From Nitrospinota bacterium (GTDB lineage Bacteria > UBA8248 > JACPRG01): a stretch of DNA of 7,570 nucleotides. The stretch covers positions 1 to 7,570 of the forward strand of contig JASLXW010000193.1 of NCBI GenBank assembly GCA_030740135.1, written 5' to 3'. This document shows, one piece after another, positions 1-6,415 of the stretch; the stretch's first letter is position 1; each line of letters starts with the position of its first letter. The position numbers and the translations under genes were made by a program. Under the pieces are notes generated by a model. It was not told the origin of the DNA, searched no databases, and was given only the letters and a program-made list of their open reading frames with translations.

Positions 1-19
1 GCTGACCTGGAACGGATGA
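1..19 (+). CDS. possible 3' end of an upstream gene (partial)
   Basis: Only a few codons are visible. One frame ends in TGA at 17-19, just before the start of the next gene at 33; another ends at 3-5. Either could be the tail of the preceding gene. In acetone and acetophenone carboxylase operons the small zinc subunit and the HyuB-like subunit are accompanied by an HyuA-like ATP-binding subunit, so an HyuA-like gene is the natural expectation on the left. Nothing in these few bases proves it. Confidence 0.25.
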
Positions 20-32
20 GGAGAGCGTATCC

Positions 33-332
33 GTGCGTATCCACGAGTATTTGGAGATCCTGGACGACCCGGAAGAAGGGCGCCTGATCCGATGCGTTCG
101 CTGCGGCCACCGGTTTTGCCGGGCGGATGAGAACTACAAGGAGCACGCCCTGTACATCGAGCGCAAGCCGGATACGCTTCCCCTGCGACGGGTGCTGTCG
201 GGGGAGGACGCCTTCGTGGTGTATCAAGAGTTCATTTGCCCCGGATGCGGAACCCTTCTTGAGGTGGACCCTTACTGCCCGCAGCTCGAGGAGGGAAACG
301 ACCCCATCGTTTGGGATATCCGGATCCGCTGA
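33..332 (+). CDS. acetone/acetophenone carboxylase small (gamma-type) zinc subunit
   Basis: This 99-residue soluble protein has two paired-cysteine knuckles: CVRCG at residues 21-25 and CPGCG at 69-73, with further cysteines at 29 and 82. That is the zinc-ribbon pattern of the acetone carboxylase gamma-subunit family, which includes the small subunit of acetophenone carboxylase. In those enzymes the subunit binds zinc and completes a multisubunit, ATP-dependent carboxylase; it has no known catalysis of its own. The start is GTG at 33, chosen because GAGGAGAG lies at 18-25, seven bases upstream, and because the protein then begins like family members (MRIHEYLEI). At 99 residues it is short compared with AcxC-type subunits (about 160) and closer to the acetophenone type. 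The HyuB-like gene follows 115 bases downstream on the same strand, supporting a shared complex. The family call is good; the substrate is not known. Confidence 0.75.
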   Translation: MRIHEYLEILDDPEEGRLIRCVRCGHRFCRADENYKEHALYIERKPDTLPLRRVLSGEDAFVVYQEFICPGCGTLLEVDPYCPQLEEGNDPIVWDIRIR

Positions 333-392
333 CGGGTCCGGCGCGCTCGTGAAGGCAACGGAGTTTCAGTAAACCCCATGGTCAGTCCCCAT

Positions 393-437
393 GCGGGGAG
401 GGGACCTCCCCTCCCGCCCCATGGGACCGCGGGAGGG
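393..437 (+). promoter_or_regulatory. alternative RNA hairpins over the HyuB-like gene's ribosome binding site
   Basis: The segment CCCTCCCGC at 409-417 can pair in two exclusive ways. Upstream, GGGAGGGG at 396-403 pairs with CCCCTCCC at 408-415 across a four-base ACCT loop; with one bulged G it extends by two more pairs (393-394 with 416-417). Downstream, 409-417 pairs perfectly over nine bases with GCGGGAGGG at 429-437, which contains the Shine-Dalgarno sequence (431-437) for the ATG at 448. The upstream hairpin would leave the ribosome site free; the downstream one would hide it. No U-tract follows, so this is not an intrinsic terminator. The pairing is seen in the sequence; a regulatory role is inference. 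Confidence 0.4.
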
Positions 438-447
438 ATTCATCGCC

Positions 448-2331
448 ATGCCCCTGGACCCCATTCGGTACGAGATCTTTCGGCACCGCCTCTTCAACAT
501 CCTGGAGGAGGGACGGATCGCCATCAAGATGGTTTCCGGCTCCGCCGTTGTCGTCGAGGGCGGGGAGACGATGTGCTCCTTTTACACCTCGGAGGGGGTC
601 CCCATCCTGACGGCGGCCGGGATCCTCATCCACTGCACCGGGGCGCGGGACTTCATCCTGAAGGCCATCGAGTGGTATGAGGAGGACCCGGGGATCGAGG
701 ACGGAGACCAGCTCTTCTTCAACGACCCCTATATCGGAGGCCAGCACCTCCCCGATCAAATCATCATCAAACCGATCTTCTATGAAGGAAAGCGAATCGC
801 CTGGACGGGCTGCTTCGTTCACACCCCCGAAACCGGGGGCATTGAGCCGGGGGGGCAGCCCCCATCCGCGACCGAGATCTTCCACGAGGGAATCCGGATC
901 CTGGGTCTCAAGATCGTCGAACGGGGCAAGTTCAGAAGGGACGTGTTCAAGACGATCGTCGAGCAGGTGCGGGACCCGCATCTCATCGGGCTTGATACCA
1001 AAGCCAAGATCGCAGCGAACAACGTATGCACCCGGGGGTACCTGAAGCTGATCGAGCAGTTCGGTTATGACTTTGTGGAGAACGCCTCAAGACAGATCAT
1101 CGATGATTCCGAAGCCATGGCGCGGGCCCGTCTGCGAAGCCTGCCCGACGGCGCCTGGCGGTCCCGGATGTACGGGGACACGTACGGAAAATACGAGAAG
1201 CCCTTTCGCGTGGTGTGCACGATGTCGAAGGAGGACGACGAGGTCACCTTTGACTTTACGGGCAGCAGTGAGCAGGTGGAGGGGGCCATCAACAGCACGC
1301 TCCCTGCGACGTGGGGCCGCATGTTCGTCATCCTGGCGGGCCAGCTTTTCTGGAATGTCTCTTGGAATGGAGGAATGATCGCCCCCGTCAAGCTCATCGC
1401 TCCCGAGGGCACCGTGGTCAACTGCCGGTTCCCCGCCGCCGTGAGCCTCGCCGTTATCTCGACCGGAGGGCTGATCTCGGCCACGGCCCACGAGTGCGTG
1501 GCCAAGATGCTCTACGCCGCCGGAATCCACGAGGATGTGAATGCCGGCTGGTCGGGGGCCACCGGCAATACGCCATTTTTCGGAGGGGTCAATCAGTACG
1601 GGTCGCCCTGCGGGGGCGTCATCCTGGACACCTTCGCCTCGGGGATCGGGGCCGCCCCATACCGGGACGGCGTAGACACGGGCGCGGAGGCGATGAACCC
1701 CACCTCGTGCATTTCCGATGTGGAGATCATTGAGATGAACCTGCCGTTCATGTACCTGGGCCGCCGGAACCTCCCGGACGGGGGCGGGTTCGGAAAATAC
1801 ACCGGGGGAATGGGCCCCGAGATGATCTATATGGTGTACGGTGCGGAGCGTTTCGGTCTGGGCACCATCGGTCTCGGTCGGAAGACGCCCAACAACTGGG
1901 GCATGTTCGGCGGATATCCCACGGCGCCTCTCCAGGCGATGATGGTGGTGGATTCCGACATCCGCGACTGGTTTCGGGAATCGCGCTGCCCCCGGGACGT
2001 CGGGGACCTCGAGAAGCTCAAGGGGACGAAGTTCTACGTCCCGCCCAGCTCTCCGCTCAAGCCGGTCAAGTCCTACGACCTCCTCCTCGTGCGAAAAGGT
2101 TCAGGCGGCGGGTTCGGCGACCCCCTGGACCGGGACCCCCAGCGGGTCGTGGCGGACTTCCACAGGCAGGCCATCTCGCTCGAGACGGCGAGGGAGGTGT
2201 ACGGCGTCGTTTTTGACCCGGAGACCCTGGCGCTGGATGAGGAAGCCACCCGGCAGTTGAGGAAGACCTTGAGGGGGGAGCGTCTTCGGGTGGCGAAACC
2301 GGCTTCGGAGGTCCTTGGGGTCCGGAGTTAG
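448..2331 (+). CDS. hydantoinase B / acetone carboxylase alpha-type subunit
   Basis: This 627-residue protein covers the whole HyuB (hydantoinase B/oxoprolinase) fold. The opening MPLDPIRYEIFRHRL is the usual family N-terminus. NDPYIGGQHLPD lies at 92-103, and the C-terminal GGGFGDPLDRDP segment is present. His100, Asp103 and His125 keep the H-x2-D-x21-H spacing that, as I recall, binds the metal (Mn) in the acetone carboxylase alpha subunit. Family members act with an HyuA-like ATP-binding subunit: either they carboxylate ketones with ATP and bicarbonate, or they open hydantoin or 5-oxoproline rings. The zinc-ribbon subunit just upstream favours the ketone carboxylase branch. The length suits acetophenone carboxylase ApcD better than the longer AcxB. 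ATG 448 was chosen over the longer in-frame start at 391 because GGGAGGG lies ten bases before it and the extra 19 residues are not family-like and run through a GC hairpin. It is cytoplasmic, with no signal peptide or membrane segment. Confidence 0.85.
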   Translation: MPLDPIRYEIFRHRLFNILEEGRIAIKMVSGSAVVVEGGETMCSFYTSEGVPILTAAGILIHCTGARDFILKAIEWYEEDPGIEDGDQLFFNDPYIGGQHLPDQIIIKPIFYEGKRIAWTGCFVHTPETGGIEPGGQPPSATEIFHEGIRILGLKIVERGKFRRDVFKTIVEQVRDPHLIGLDTKAKIAANNVCTRGYLKLIEQFGYDFVENASRQIIDDSEAMARARLRSLPDGAWRSRMYGDTYGKYEKPFRVVCTMSKEDDEVTFDFTGSSEQVEGAINSTLPATWGRMFVILAGQLFWNVSWNGGMIAPVKLIAPEGTVVNCRFPAAVSLAVISTGGLISATAHECVAKMLYAAGIHEDVNAGWSGATGNTPFFGGVNQYGSPCGGVILDTFASGIGAAPYRDGVDTGAEAMNPTSCISDVEIIEMNLPFMYLGRRNLPDGGGFGKYTGGMGPEMIYMVYGAERFGLGTIGLGRKTPNNWGMFGGYPTAPLQAMMVVDSDIRDWFRESRCPRDVGDLEKLKGTKFYVPPSSPLKPVKSYDLLLVRKGSGGGFGDPLDRDPQRVVADFHRQAISLETAREVYGVVFDPETLALDEEATRQLRKTLRGERLRVAKPASEVLGVRS

Positions 2332-2351
2332 CGCTTGGTTTCGGCAATTCG

Positions 2352-2610
2352 CGTGAGAATCTCACGTTGGAGCCCCGATCTGAGCGAGGGGTCGCGGACC
2401 CCGTGGGCGCAGTCCGTAGCGGAGATCGGGCCGGAGGGTCACCGACCCGCGCCCGGCCTACCAAATCGCGGCTACACGCGGGTGGCCGTGTCGCCTGAAC
2501 CCCACGGGGCGATCCTTGGACCAACGGTTGCGCCCCTGCGCCGGGGACCGCCCGGCCCCGGATGCCGGATGAGGGATTGCTGGCCTGCCGGGAGCTCTTC
2601 GCCCTCATCC
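2352..2610. other. dense series of inverted repeats, candidate structured RNA
   Basis: Consecutive potential hairpins are: CGTGAGA/TCTCACG around one base (2352-2366); CCCGATCT (2374-2381) with AGATCGGG (2423-2430), enclosing GGGGTC/GACCCC (2388-2402, three-base loop); GGGTC/GACCC (2436-2448); CCGGGG/CCCCGG (2541-2561); and GGATGAGGG (2567-2575) with CCCTCATCC (2602-2610). The first begins 20 bases after the HyuB-like stop codon and has no U-tract. I do not recognise a known RNA family: there is no tRNA arm, riboswitch core or intron domain that I can name. GC-rich DNA gives chance hairpins, so this is a candidate only. Confidence 0.3.
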
Positions 2611-2658
2611 CGGATCGGGTCAACCGATTGCGGCCCGTGCCTGTCCAGCGACCCTAAG

Positions 2659-2757
2659 CGGAGTCCACACAAGGGCGAAATGACGAAGACTCCAAACTTG
2701 GTGGTCAACCTCGTTTACACGGCGGCGCTGGCTTGGTTTTCCCATGGCGGACTCCGG
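2659..2757. repeat. 8-bp inverted repeat flanking about 83 bases
   Basis: CGGAGTCC at 2659-2666 is the exact reverse complement of GGACTCCG at 2750-2757. The enclosed 83 bases hold no recognisable gene. The arrangement could be the ends of a tiny nonautonomous element, a long-range RNA stem, or chance. No target-site duplication is evident. Confidence 0.2.
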
Positions 2758-2789
2758 TGAATTTCGGGTTTCAGGAGCCCGTAATGGAG

Positions 2790-2818
2790 TTGACAGGTCC
2801 CCCGGACAAAACTTGAAT
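2790..2818 (+). promoter_or_regulatory. sigma-70-like promoter candidate for the SDR / molybdenum-protein operon
   Basis: A perfect TTGACA (2790-2795) is followed, after an ideal 17-base spacer, by TTGAAT (2813-2818), which matches TATAAT at four of six positions but lacks the important second-position A. Transcription would start near 2825 and give a leader of about 290 bases before the SDR start codon. A second possible -10, TAGAAT at 2917-2922, has no good -35 partner. The weak -10 keeps this tentative. Confidence 0.3.
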
Positions 2819-2873
2819 GGGTCAAAACGCAACGAAGGGCCAGGCACAGCCTGTCCGGATTTGAGATGGGAAA

Positions 2874-2988
2874 TTCCGGTTGAAAAGGGACGTTCCGGTT
2901 AGATCTGGAATCAGTGTAGAATTATCTCCTTGGTGAAACACCAGAACGCCCGGAGGAGCGAGACGTTCTCTTTTGGGGAATTCCGGCT
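2874..2988 (+). repeat. three copies of TTCCGGYT in the SDR leader
   Basis: TTCCGGTT occurs at 2874-2881 and 2893-2900, and TTCCGGCT at 2981-2988. The first and third share the longer context AATTCCGGYTGA. They lie between the promoter candidate and the SDR gene and could be protein-binding sites, remnants of a duplicated element, or chance. Confidence 0.25.
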
Positions 2989-3113
2989 GAACCCTCTCAT
3001 GACTTAGGTGGACCGCAGTTGGGCCCCCCCTCATCCGAAGGAAAGGGATTGCGAGCCGGCGCACCCAATCAGAGTGCCCGTTCGGGGAGATACCGGCTGG
3101 ACTGGACAAGGCG

Positions 3114-3914
3114 ATGACAAACGACGGAATGGAATTGCAGGGTCGGGTGGCCATCATCACCGGCGGGGCCAAAGGAATGGGCGGCAAAATCGCTCTTGAG
3201 TTGGCCCGGCAAGGAGCGCGCCTTTGCCTCGCCGCCCGGGACCGAGACGCCCTGGAGGCGGAGGTCGGCGCGATTCGAAGGGAATGCCCTGACGTCGAGG
3301 CAATCACCGTCTCAGTCGACGTACGGGACGAAGAGCAGGTGAAGTCCATGGCAGCGGCGGCGCTGGAGGCCTTTGGCGCCCTGGACATTCTGGTGAACGC
3401 GGCCGGCGTCACCGGCCCGGTGGAGACACCCGCCCACAAGATCTCGCTGGAAGACTGGGACCATATCTTGGACGTTAATCTCAAAGGCACTTTTCTTTGC
3501 TGCAAGCACATCATCCCCACACTGATCGAGAAAAAGTGGGGGAAGATCGTCAACATTGCCGGAACCGCAAGCCTCAGGGGCTATGTAAACCGGGCGGCGT
3601 ATTCGTCTTCCAAGTGGGCGGTCAGAGGTTTCACCCGCACCCTTGCGCTGGAGCTCGGCCCATACAACATCAACGTCAATTGCGTCTGTCCGGGGCCTAC
3701 CCTTGGCGACCGGATGAAGAAGATGATCCGGGACAAGGCCAAGTTGTGGGATTGTTCGACGGAGGAGGTCTACGACAAGTATACGAAGGAGATGGCTTTG
3801 GGCCGGTTCATCGAGGAGGAAGAGATCGCGTCGGCGATCGTGTATTTATGTTCCGCGGCCTCCCGCAGCATGACGGGTCAGGCCTTGGTCATCGACGGGG
3901 GATGGGATGTCTGA
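3114..3914 (+). CDS. SDR-family NAD(P)-dependent oxidoreductase (alcohol/ketone dehydrogenase type)
   Basis: This 266-residue protein is a classical short-chain dehydrogenase with a Rossmann fold. The dinucleotide-binding TGGAKGMG is at 16-23, the structural NAAG at 95-98, the helix-4 Asn at 122 (DVNLKG), the catalytic pair Y163-x3-K167 (YSSSK), the PG motif at 193-194, and a C-terminal GQALVIDGG. It should interconvert a hydroxyl and a keto group with NAD(H) or NADP(H); there is no acidic residue at the usual NAD-selecting spot clear enough to decide. Oddly, the catalytic serine 13 residues before the Tyr is Gly150, in NIAGTAS where relatives have NISSVAG. The insert before GRFIEEEEIAS (GDRMKKMIRDKAKL...) is typical of FabG-like catabolic SDRs. 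No strong ribosome site precedes the ATG at 3114; Met6 (3129) is an alternative. The gene overlaps the molybdenum subunit by eight bases, so the two are probably translated together. Confidence 0.88.
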   Translation: MTNDGMELQGRVAIITGGAKGMGGKIALELARQGARLCLAARDRDALEAEVGAIRRECPDVEAITVSVDVRDEEQVKSMAAAALEAFGALDILVNAAGVTGPVETPAHKISLEDWDHILDVNLKGTFLCCKHIIPTLIEKKWGKIVNIAGTASLRGYVNRAAYSSSKWAVRGFTRTLALELGPYNINVNCVCPGPTLGDRMKKMIRDKAKLWDCSTEEVYDKYTKEMALGRFIEEEEIASAIVYLCSAASRSMTGQALVIDGGWDV

Positions 3915-6357
3915 CATAAGCGCCTCAACTCGGCGGACGGATGGGGCCGGGGCCGGCCAACACCCCGGGACTTCATCCTTTGGGGAAGTGGGTGCATCAC
4001 GCAACTCGGTTGTGGGCAGTCGTATCGTCCGGCACGATGCTGTGGACAAGGCGGGAGGGGTTCTGGTCTATGCCTCGGATTATTTTCCACGCGGCACTCT
4101 CGTCGGCCGCGTTTTGCATGCCCAACACCCCTCAGCCCGCATTCGCCGAATCGATAAAACGGCGGCCTTGTCCGTTCCAGGCGTCGTCTGCGTTCTCACG
4201 GCCGACGACGTCCCGCAGAATGAATACGTCTCGGGGCTTCCCGGGCGCGGAAGTGACGCCGGGGACAAACGCGACCAGGCCGTTCACCAGATTCTGGTGC
4301 GCGACCGGGTGCGATACCTCGGCGAGCCGGTCGCACTGGTAGCCGCAGAGACCGAGGCGGCCGCCGACCAGGCCCTGGAACGTATCGTGGTCGATTATGA
4401 ATCCCTGCCGGGAGTTTTTGACCCCATCGACGCACTGCGGCCCGACGCCCCGGAGGTCCACGAGGGCGGAAACCTTCTGTGCCGGTGGGCGATACGGAAA
4501 GGGGACATTGCGGCCGGGTTCGATCGGGCGGATGTGGTGGTGGAGAACACCTACCGGACCCAGTTCGTCGACCACGCATATTTGGAAACCGAAACGGGCG
4601 TCGCCTGGGTCGACGAGAATCAAGTCATCAACATCCGGGTGGGGACGCAGGTGCTGGAGCATTACCGGGACGTCGCCCGGGCCCTGAAACTTCCCGACAG
4701 CAAGGTGCGCATCCTCTGCCCCTCTTTGGGGGGAGGATTTGGCGGCAAGGAGGATGTGACGGTCGAGGTCTTTTTAGGGATCCTGGCCTGGAAGACGGGA
4801 CGGCCCGTCCGCTTGGAGTACAAGCGTGAAGAGTCGATTTTGGCGCACGCCAAGCGTCATCCTTTCGTGATGCGGTGCAAGACGGGAGCCACGCGCGACG
4901 GCCGTCTGACGGCGTTGGAGGCCGACCTGATCGGAGATTCCGGCGCGTACGCTTATTTGTCGGTCTGGGTTGTCTACTACGTCACTTTTACCGTCACTGG
5001 GCCTTACCGCATACCCAACGTGTGGGTGGACGGCCGCGCCGCCTACACCAATAACCCGATTTCCAGCGCCTTTCGATGCTTCGGCTCGCTCCAGAGCAAT
5101 TTCGCCTCCGAATCGCAGATGGACGCACTGGCCCGGGAGCTCGGAATGGATCCCTTGAAAGTGCGGGAGATCAACTACCTCCGGAAGGGGGATGGCATCA
5201 GCACCGGTGACCCCGTCCGCTCGGAAGTGGAGATCGCAGAGGCCGTCCGGCGCTGTCAAGGGGGGCTGGAAGCGTCGGGCCTCCGTTCGGAGGGGGCGCC
5301 ATCCCCCCCCCCGCGTGCGGACAAAGGCAAAACCGTGGACGGTGGAGGCAAAGTGTTGACGGGACGTGCAGTCGCCGCCAGCTTTACCCCCTACGGACGG
5401 ATGCATTGGACGCACGACACCGCCCAGGCCTGGGTGGGCTTTGAGATGGACGCGAGCATTGTGATTCGCGCCGGGGCGCCGGACCTCGGGGGAGGCCAGG
5501 CCTCTTCCCTCGTCTCCATCGCCTCGGAAGTCCTGGGAGTGGACCCCGTCCGAATCACCGTCCAGGCCGCCGACAGCCAACTCACTCCCCTTTCGGGGAC
5601 CACGACCGCGAGCCGTCAGTTGACCATGAGCGGAAACGCCGTCCTGAAATCCTCCCGCGAGATTCTGCGGCAGCTAAAAGAGGTCGCGGGCGATCTCTTG
5701 GAGGCGCCTCCCGAAGAAGTGGAGGTTGCGGACGGGCGCGCCTTTGTGAGGGCCTTTCCAGAGCGTGAGGTTGAACTGGCCACTGTGGTTCGGCGGATGG
5801 CCGCGACCGGGCGGCCTCTCGGAAACCTGGCCCAGTGGAACGCGCCCGCCGGAGACCCGCTTGATCCCGAGACCGGCCAGGGAAGGGCAGTGAATGATTA
5901 CACCTTCGGGGCCATCGGCGCGGAAGTTGCGGTGGATAGGGAAACCGGGGAGGTGCAGGTTCGACGGATGACCTCTTGCTTTGACGTGGGCCGAGCCATC
6001 AACCGGACGAGCGTCGAGGGGCAGATGGAGGGCGCCGCCTATATGGGCCTTGGCCAGGGCCTCATGGAAGAGATCATTGTCTGGGAGGGAGTCACCGAGA
6101 CGTCCAATCTGGAGACCTACCTTTTGCCCACCTCCCTGGACACCCCGGATGTGGGAACGCAAATCCTCGAGTCGGAGAGTGGTGTAGGGCCCTTCGGCGC
6201 AAAGGGCATCGGGGAGCCCGCGCTAACCCCCGCGTCGACGGCCGTTGCCCTCGCCGTAGCCGATGCCGTGGGAATGCCCTTCCGCGAGCTTCCCATCACC
6301 CCCGAACGAGTCCTCGCCGCCCTGGAGGCAACGAAAAAATGCACGGGGAGCATTTGA
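3907..6357 (+). CDS. xanthine dehydrogenase-family molybdopterin-binding subunit
   Basis: This 816-residue protein is a large molybdenum-cofactor subunit of the xanthine dehydrogenase / aldehyde oxidase family, with full length for a stand-alone subunit. Residues from about 36 to 150 form the a/b-hammerhead domain. The cofactor-binding part carries GGGFGGKE at 275-282, AFRCFG at 388-393, DLGGGQ at 526-531, TTTASRQ at 565-571, and the catalytic glutamate E770 in GIGEP. Such enzymes hydroxylate carbon with water or, in the 4-hydroxybenzoyl-CoA reductase branch, dehydroxylate aromatics. ATG 3907 lies inside the SDR stop region with a GGGGGATGGG ribosome site just upstream, giving a 35-residue Gly/Ser-rich extension without a twin-arginine signal, so a cytoplasmic protein is likely. 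The [2Fe-2S] and FAD subunits needed for electron transfer are not in the window. Cys391 stands where relatives usually have Gly. The substrate is not known. Confidence 0.9.
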   Translation: MSDISASTRRTDGAGAGQHPGTSSFGEVGASRNSVVGSRIVRHDAVDKAGGVLVYASDYFPRGTLVGRVLHAQHPSARIRRIDKTAALSVPGVVCVLTADDVPQNEYVSGLPGRGSDAGDKRDQAVHQILVRDRVRYLGEPVALVAAETEAAADQALERIVVDYESLPGVFDPIDALRPDAPEVHEGGNLLCRWAIRKGDIAAGFDRADVVVENTYRTQFVDHAYLETETGVAWVDENQVINIRVGTQVLEHYRDVARALKLPDSKVRILCPSLGGGFGGKEDVTVEVFLGILAWKTGRPVRLEYKREESILAHAKRHPFVMRCKTGATRDGRLTALEADLIGDSGAYAYLSVWVVYYVTFTVTGPYRIPNVWVDGRAAYTNNPISSAFRCFGSLQSNFASESQMDALARELGMDPLKVREINYLRKGDGISTGDPVRSEVEIAEAVRRCQGGLEASGLRSEGAPSPPPRADKGKTVDGGGKVLTGRAVAASFTPYGRMHWTHDTAQAWVGFEMDASIVIRAGAPDLGGGQASSLVSIASEVLGVDPVRITVQAADSQLTPLSGTTTASRQLTMSGNAVLKSSREILRQLKEVAGDLLEAPPEEVEVADGRAFVRAFPEREVELATVVRRMAATGRPLGNLAQWNAPAGDPLDPETGQGRAVNDYTFGAIGAEVAVDRETGEVQVRRMTSCFDVGRAINRTSVEGQMEGAAYMGLGQGLMEEIIVWEGVTETSNLETYLLPTSLDTPDVGTQILESESGVGPFGAKGIGEPALTPASTAVALAVADAVGMPFRELPITPERVLAALEATKKCTGSI
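5303..5312 (+). repeat. run of ten cytosines inside the molybdenum-subunit gene
   Basis: Ten consecutive C bases encode part of the proline-rich linker SPPPRAD. The frame is open across the run and continues into conserved sequence on both sides, so the count of ten is correct for a functional gene. Such a run is prone to polymerase slippage and to sequencing error. Confidence 0.8.
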
Positions 6358-6370
6358 TTAAATTTTAATC
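6356..6370. repeat. AT-rich palindrome at the end of the molybdenum-subunit gene
   Basis: GATTAAA (6356-6362) and TTTAATC (6364-6370) are perfect inverted copies around a single T. The palindrome overlaps the last two bases of the stop codon and lies six bases before the terminator stem. It is too weak to terminate alone; it may add to the bidirectional end of the two convergent transcripts or serve as a protein site. Confidence 0.4.
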
Positions 6371-6375
6371 ATTGG

Positions 6376-6411
6376 TTTGGGGGGCGGCTTACAAGGACCC
6401 CCCAAATTTTT
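6376..6411 (+). terminator. rho-independent terminator of the SDR / molybdenum-protein unit
   Basis: TTTGGGGGG (6376-6384) pairs perfectly with CCCCCCAAA (6398-6406) over nine bases, with a 13-base loop, and is followed directly by TTTTT (6407-6411). It begins 19 bases after the stop codon at 6357. It also lies directly beyond the 3' end of the convergent minus-strand gene at 6416. Read on that strand the stem is not followed by a U-tract, so termination in that direction should be weaker. Confidence 0.88.
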
Positions 6412-6415
6412 CTCT

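Larger units (their letters stand above)
2332..3113. other. 782-base intergenic region without a convincing gene
   Basis: An open frame of 141 codons (2335-2760, plus strand, TTG start) and shorter minus-strand frames exist. They have no recognisable domain, no clear ribosome site, and an arginine/proline/glycine/serine-rich composition typical of GC-rich noncoding DNA. The left part (2352-2610) is full of inverted repeats. The middle holds an 8-bp inverted repeat 83 bases apart. The right part (2790-3113) carries a promoter-like site and would be a leader of nearly 300 bases for the SDR gene. Remnants of mobile elements are possible, but no transposase reading frame is seen. Confidence 0.5.

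Noticed and set aside
391..447. Longer start (ATG 391 or 421) for the HyuB-like gene
   Set aside because: The extra residues are not family-like, run through a GC hairpin and have no ribosome site; ATG 448 has GGGAGGG at a good distance and gives the usual family N-terminus.
382..981. Minus-strand open frame of 199 codons
   Set aside because: It lies antisense to the HyuB-like gene, whose conserved motifs show the plus strand is coding; it has no recognisable domain.
2352..2366. Intrinsic terminator for the HyuB-like operon
   Set aside because: The palindrome CGTGAGA-A-TCTCACG is perfect but is not followed by a U-tract.
2335..2760. Plus-strand open frame of 141 codons after the HyuB-like gene
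   Set aside because: TTG start without a ribosome site, low-information composition and overlap with many inverted repeats; no family recognised.
2822..3556. Minus-strand open frame of 244 codons
   Set aside because: More than half is antisense to the SDR gene with its intact motifs; the rest is intergenic translation with no domain.
5068..5085. Annotating the molybdenum subunit as CO dehydrogenase CoxL because of A-x-R-C
   Set aside because: The diagnostic CoxL loop AYRCSFR is not present; FG follows the Cys as in ordinary hydroxylases.
4774..5580. Minus-strand open frame of 268 codons inside the molybdenum-subunit gene
   Set aside because: It is a mirror of the GC-rich coding strand; the plus-strand frame carries the molybdopterin motifs.
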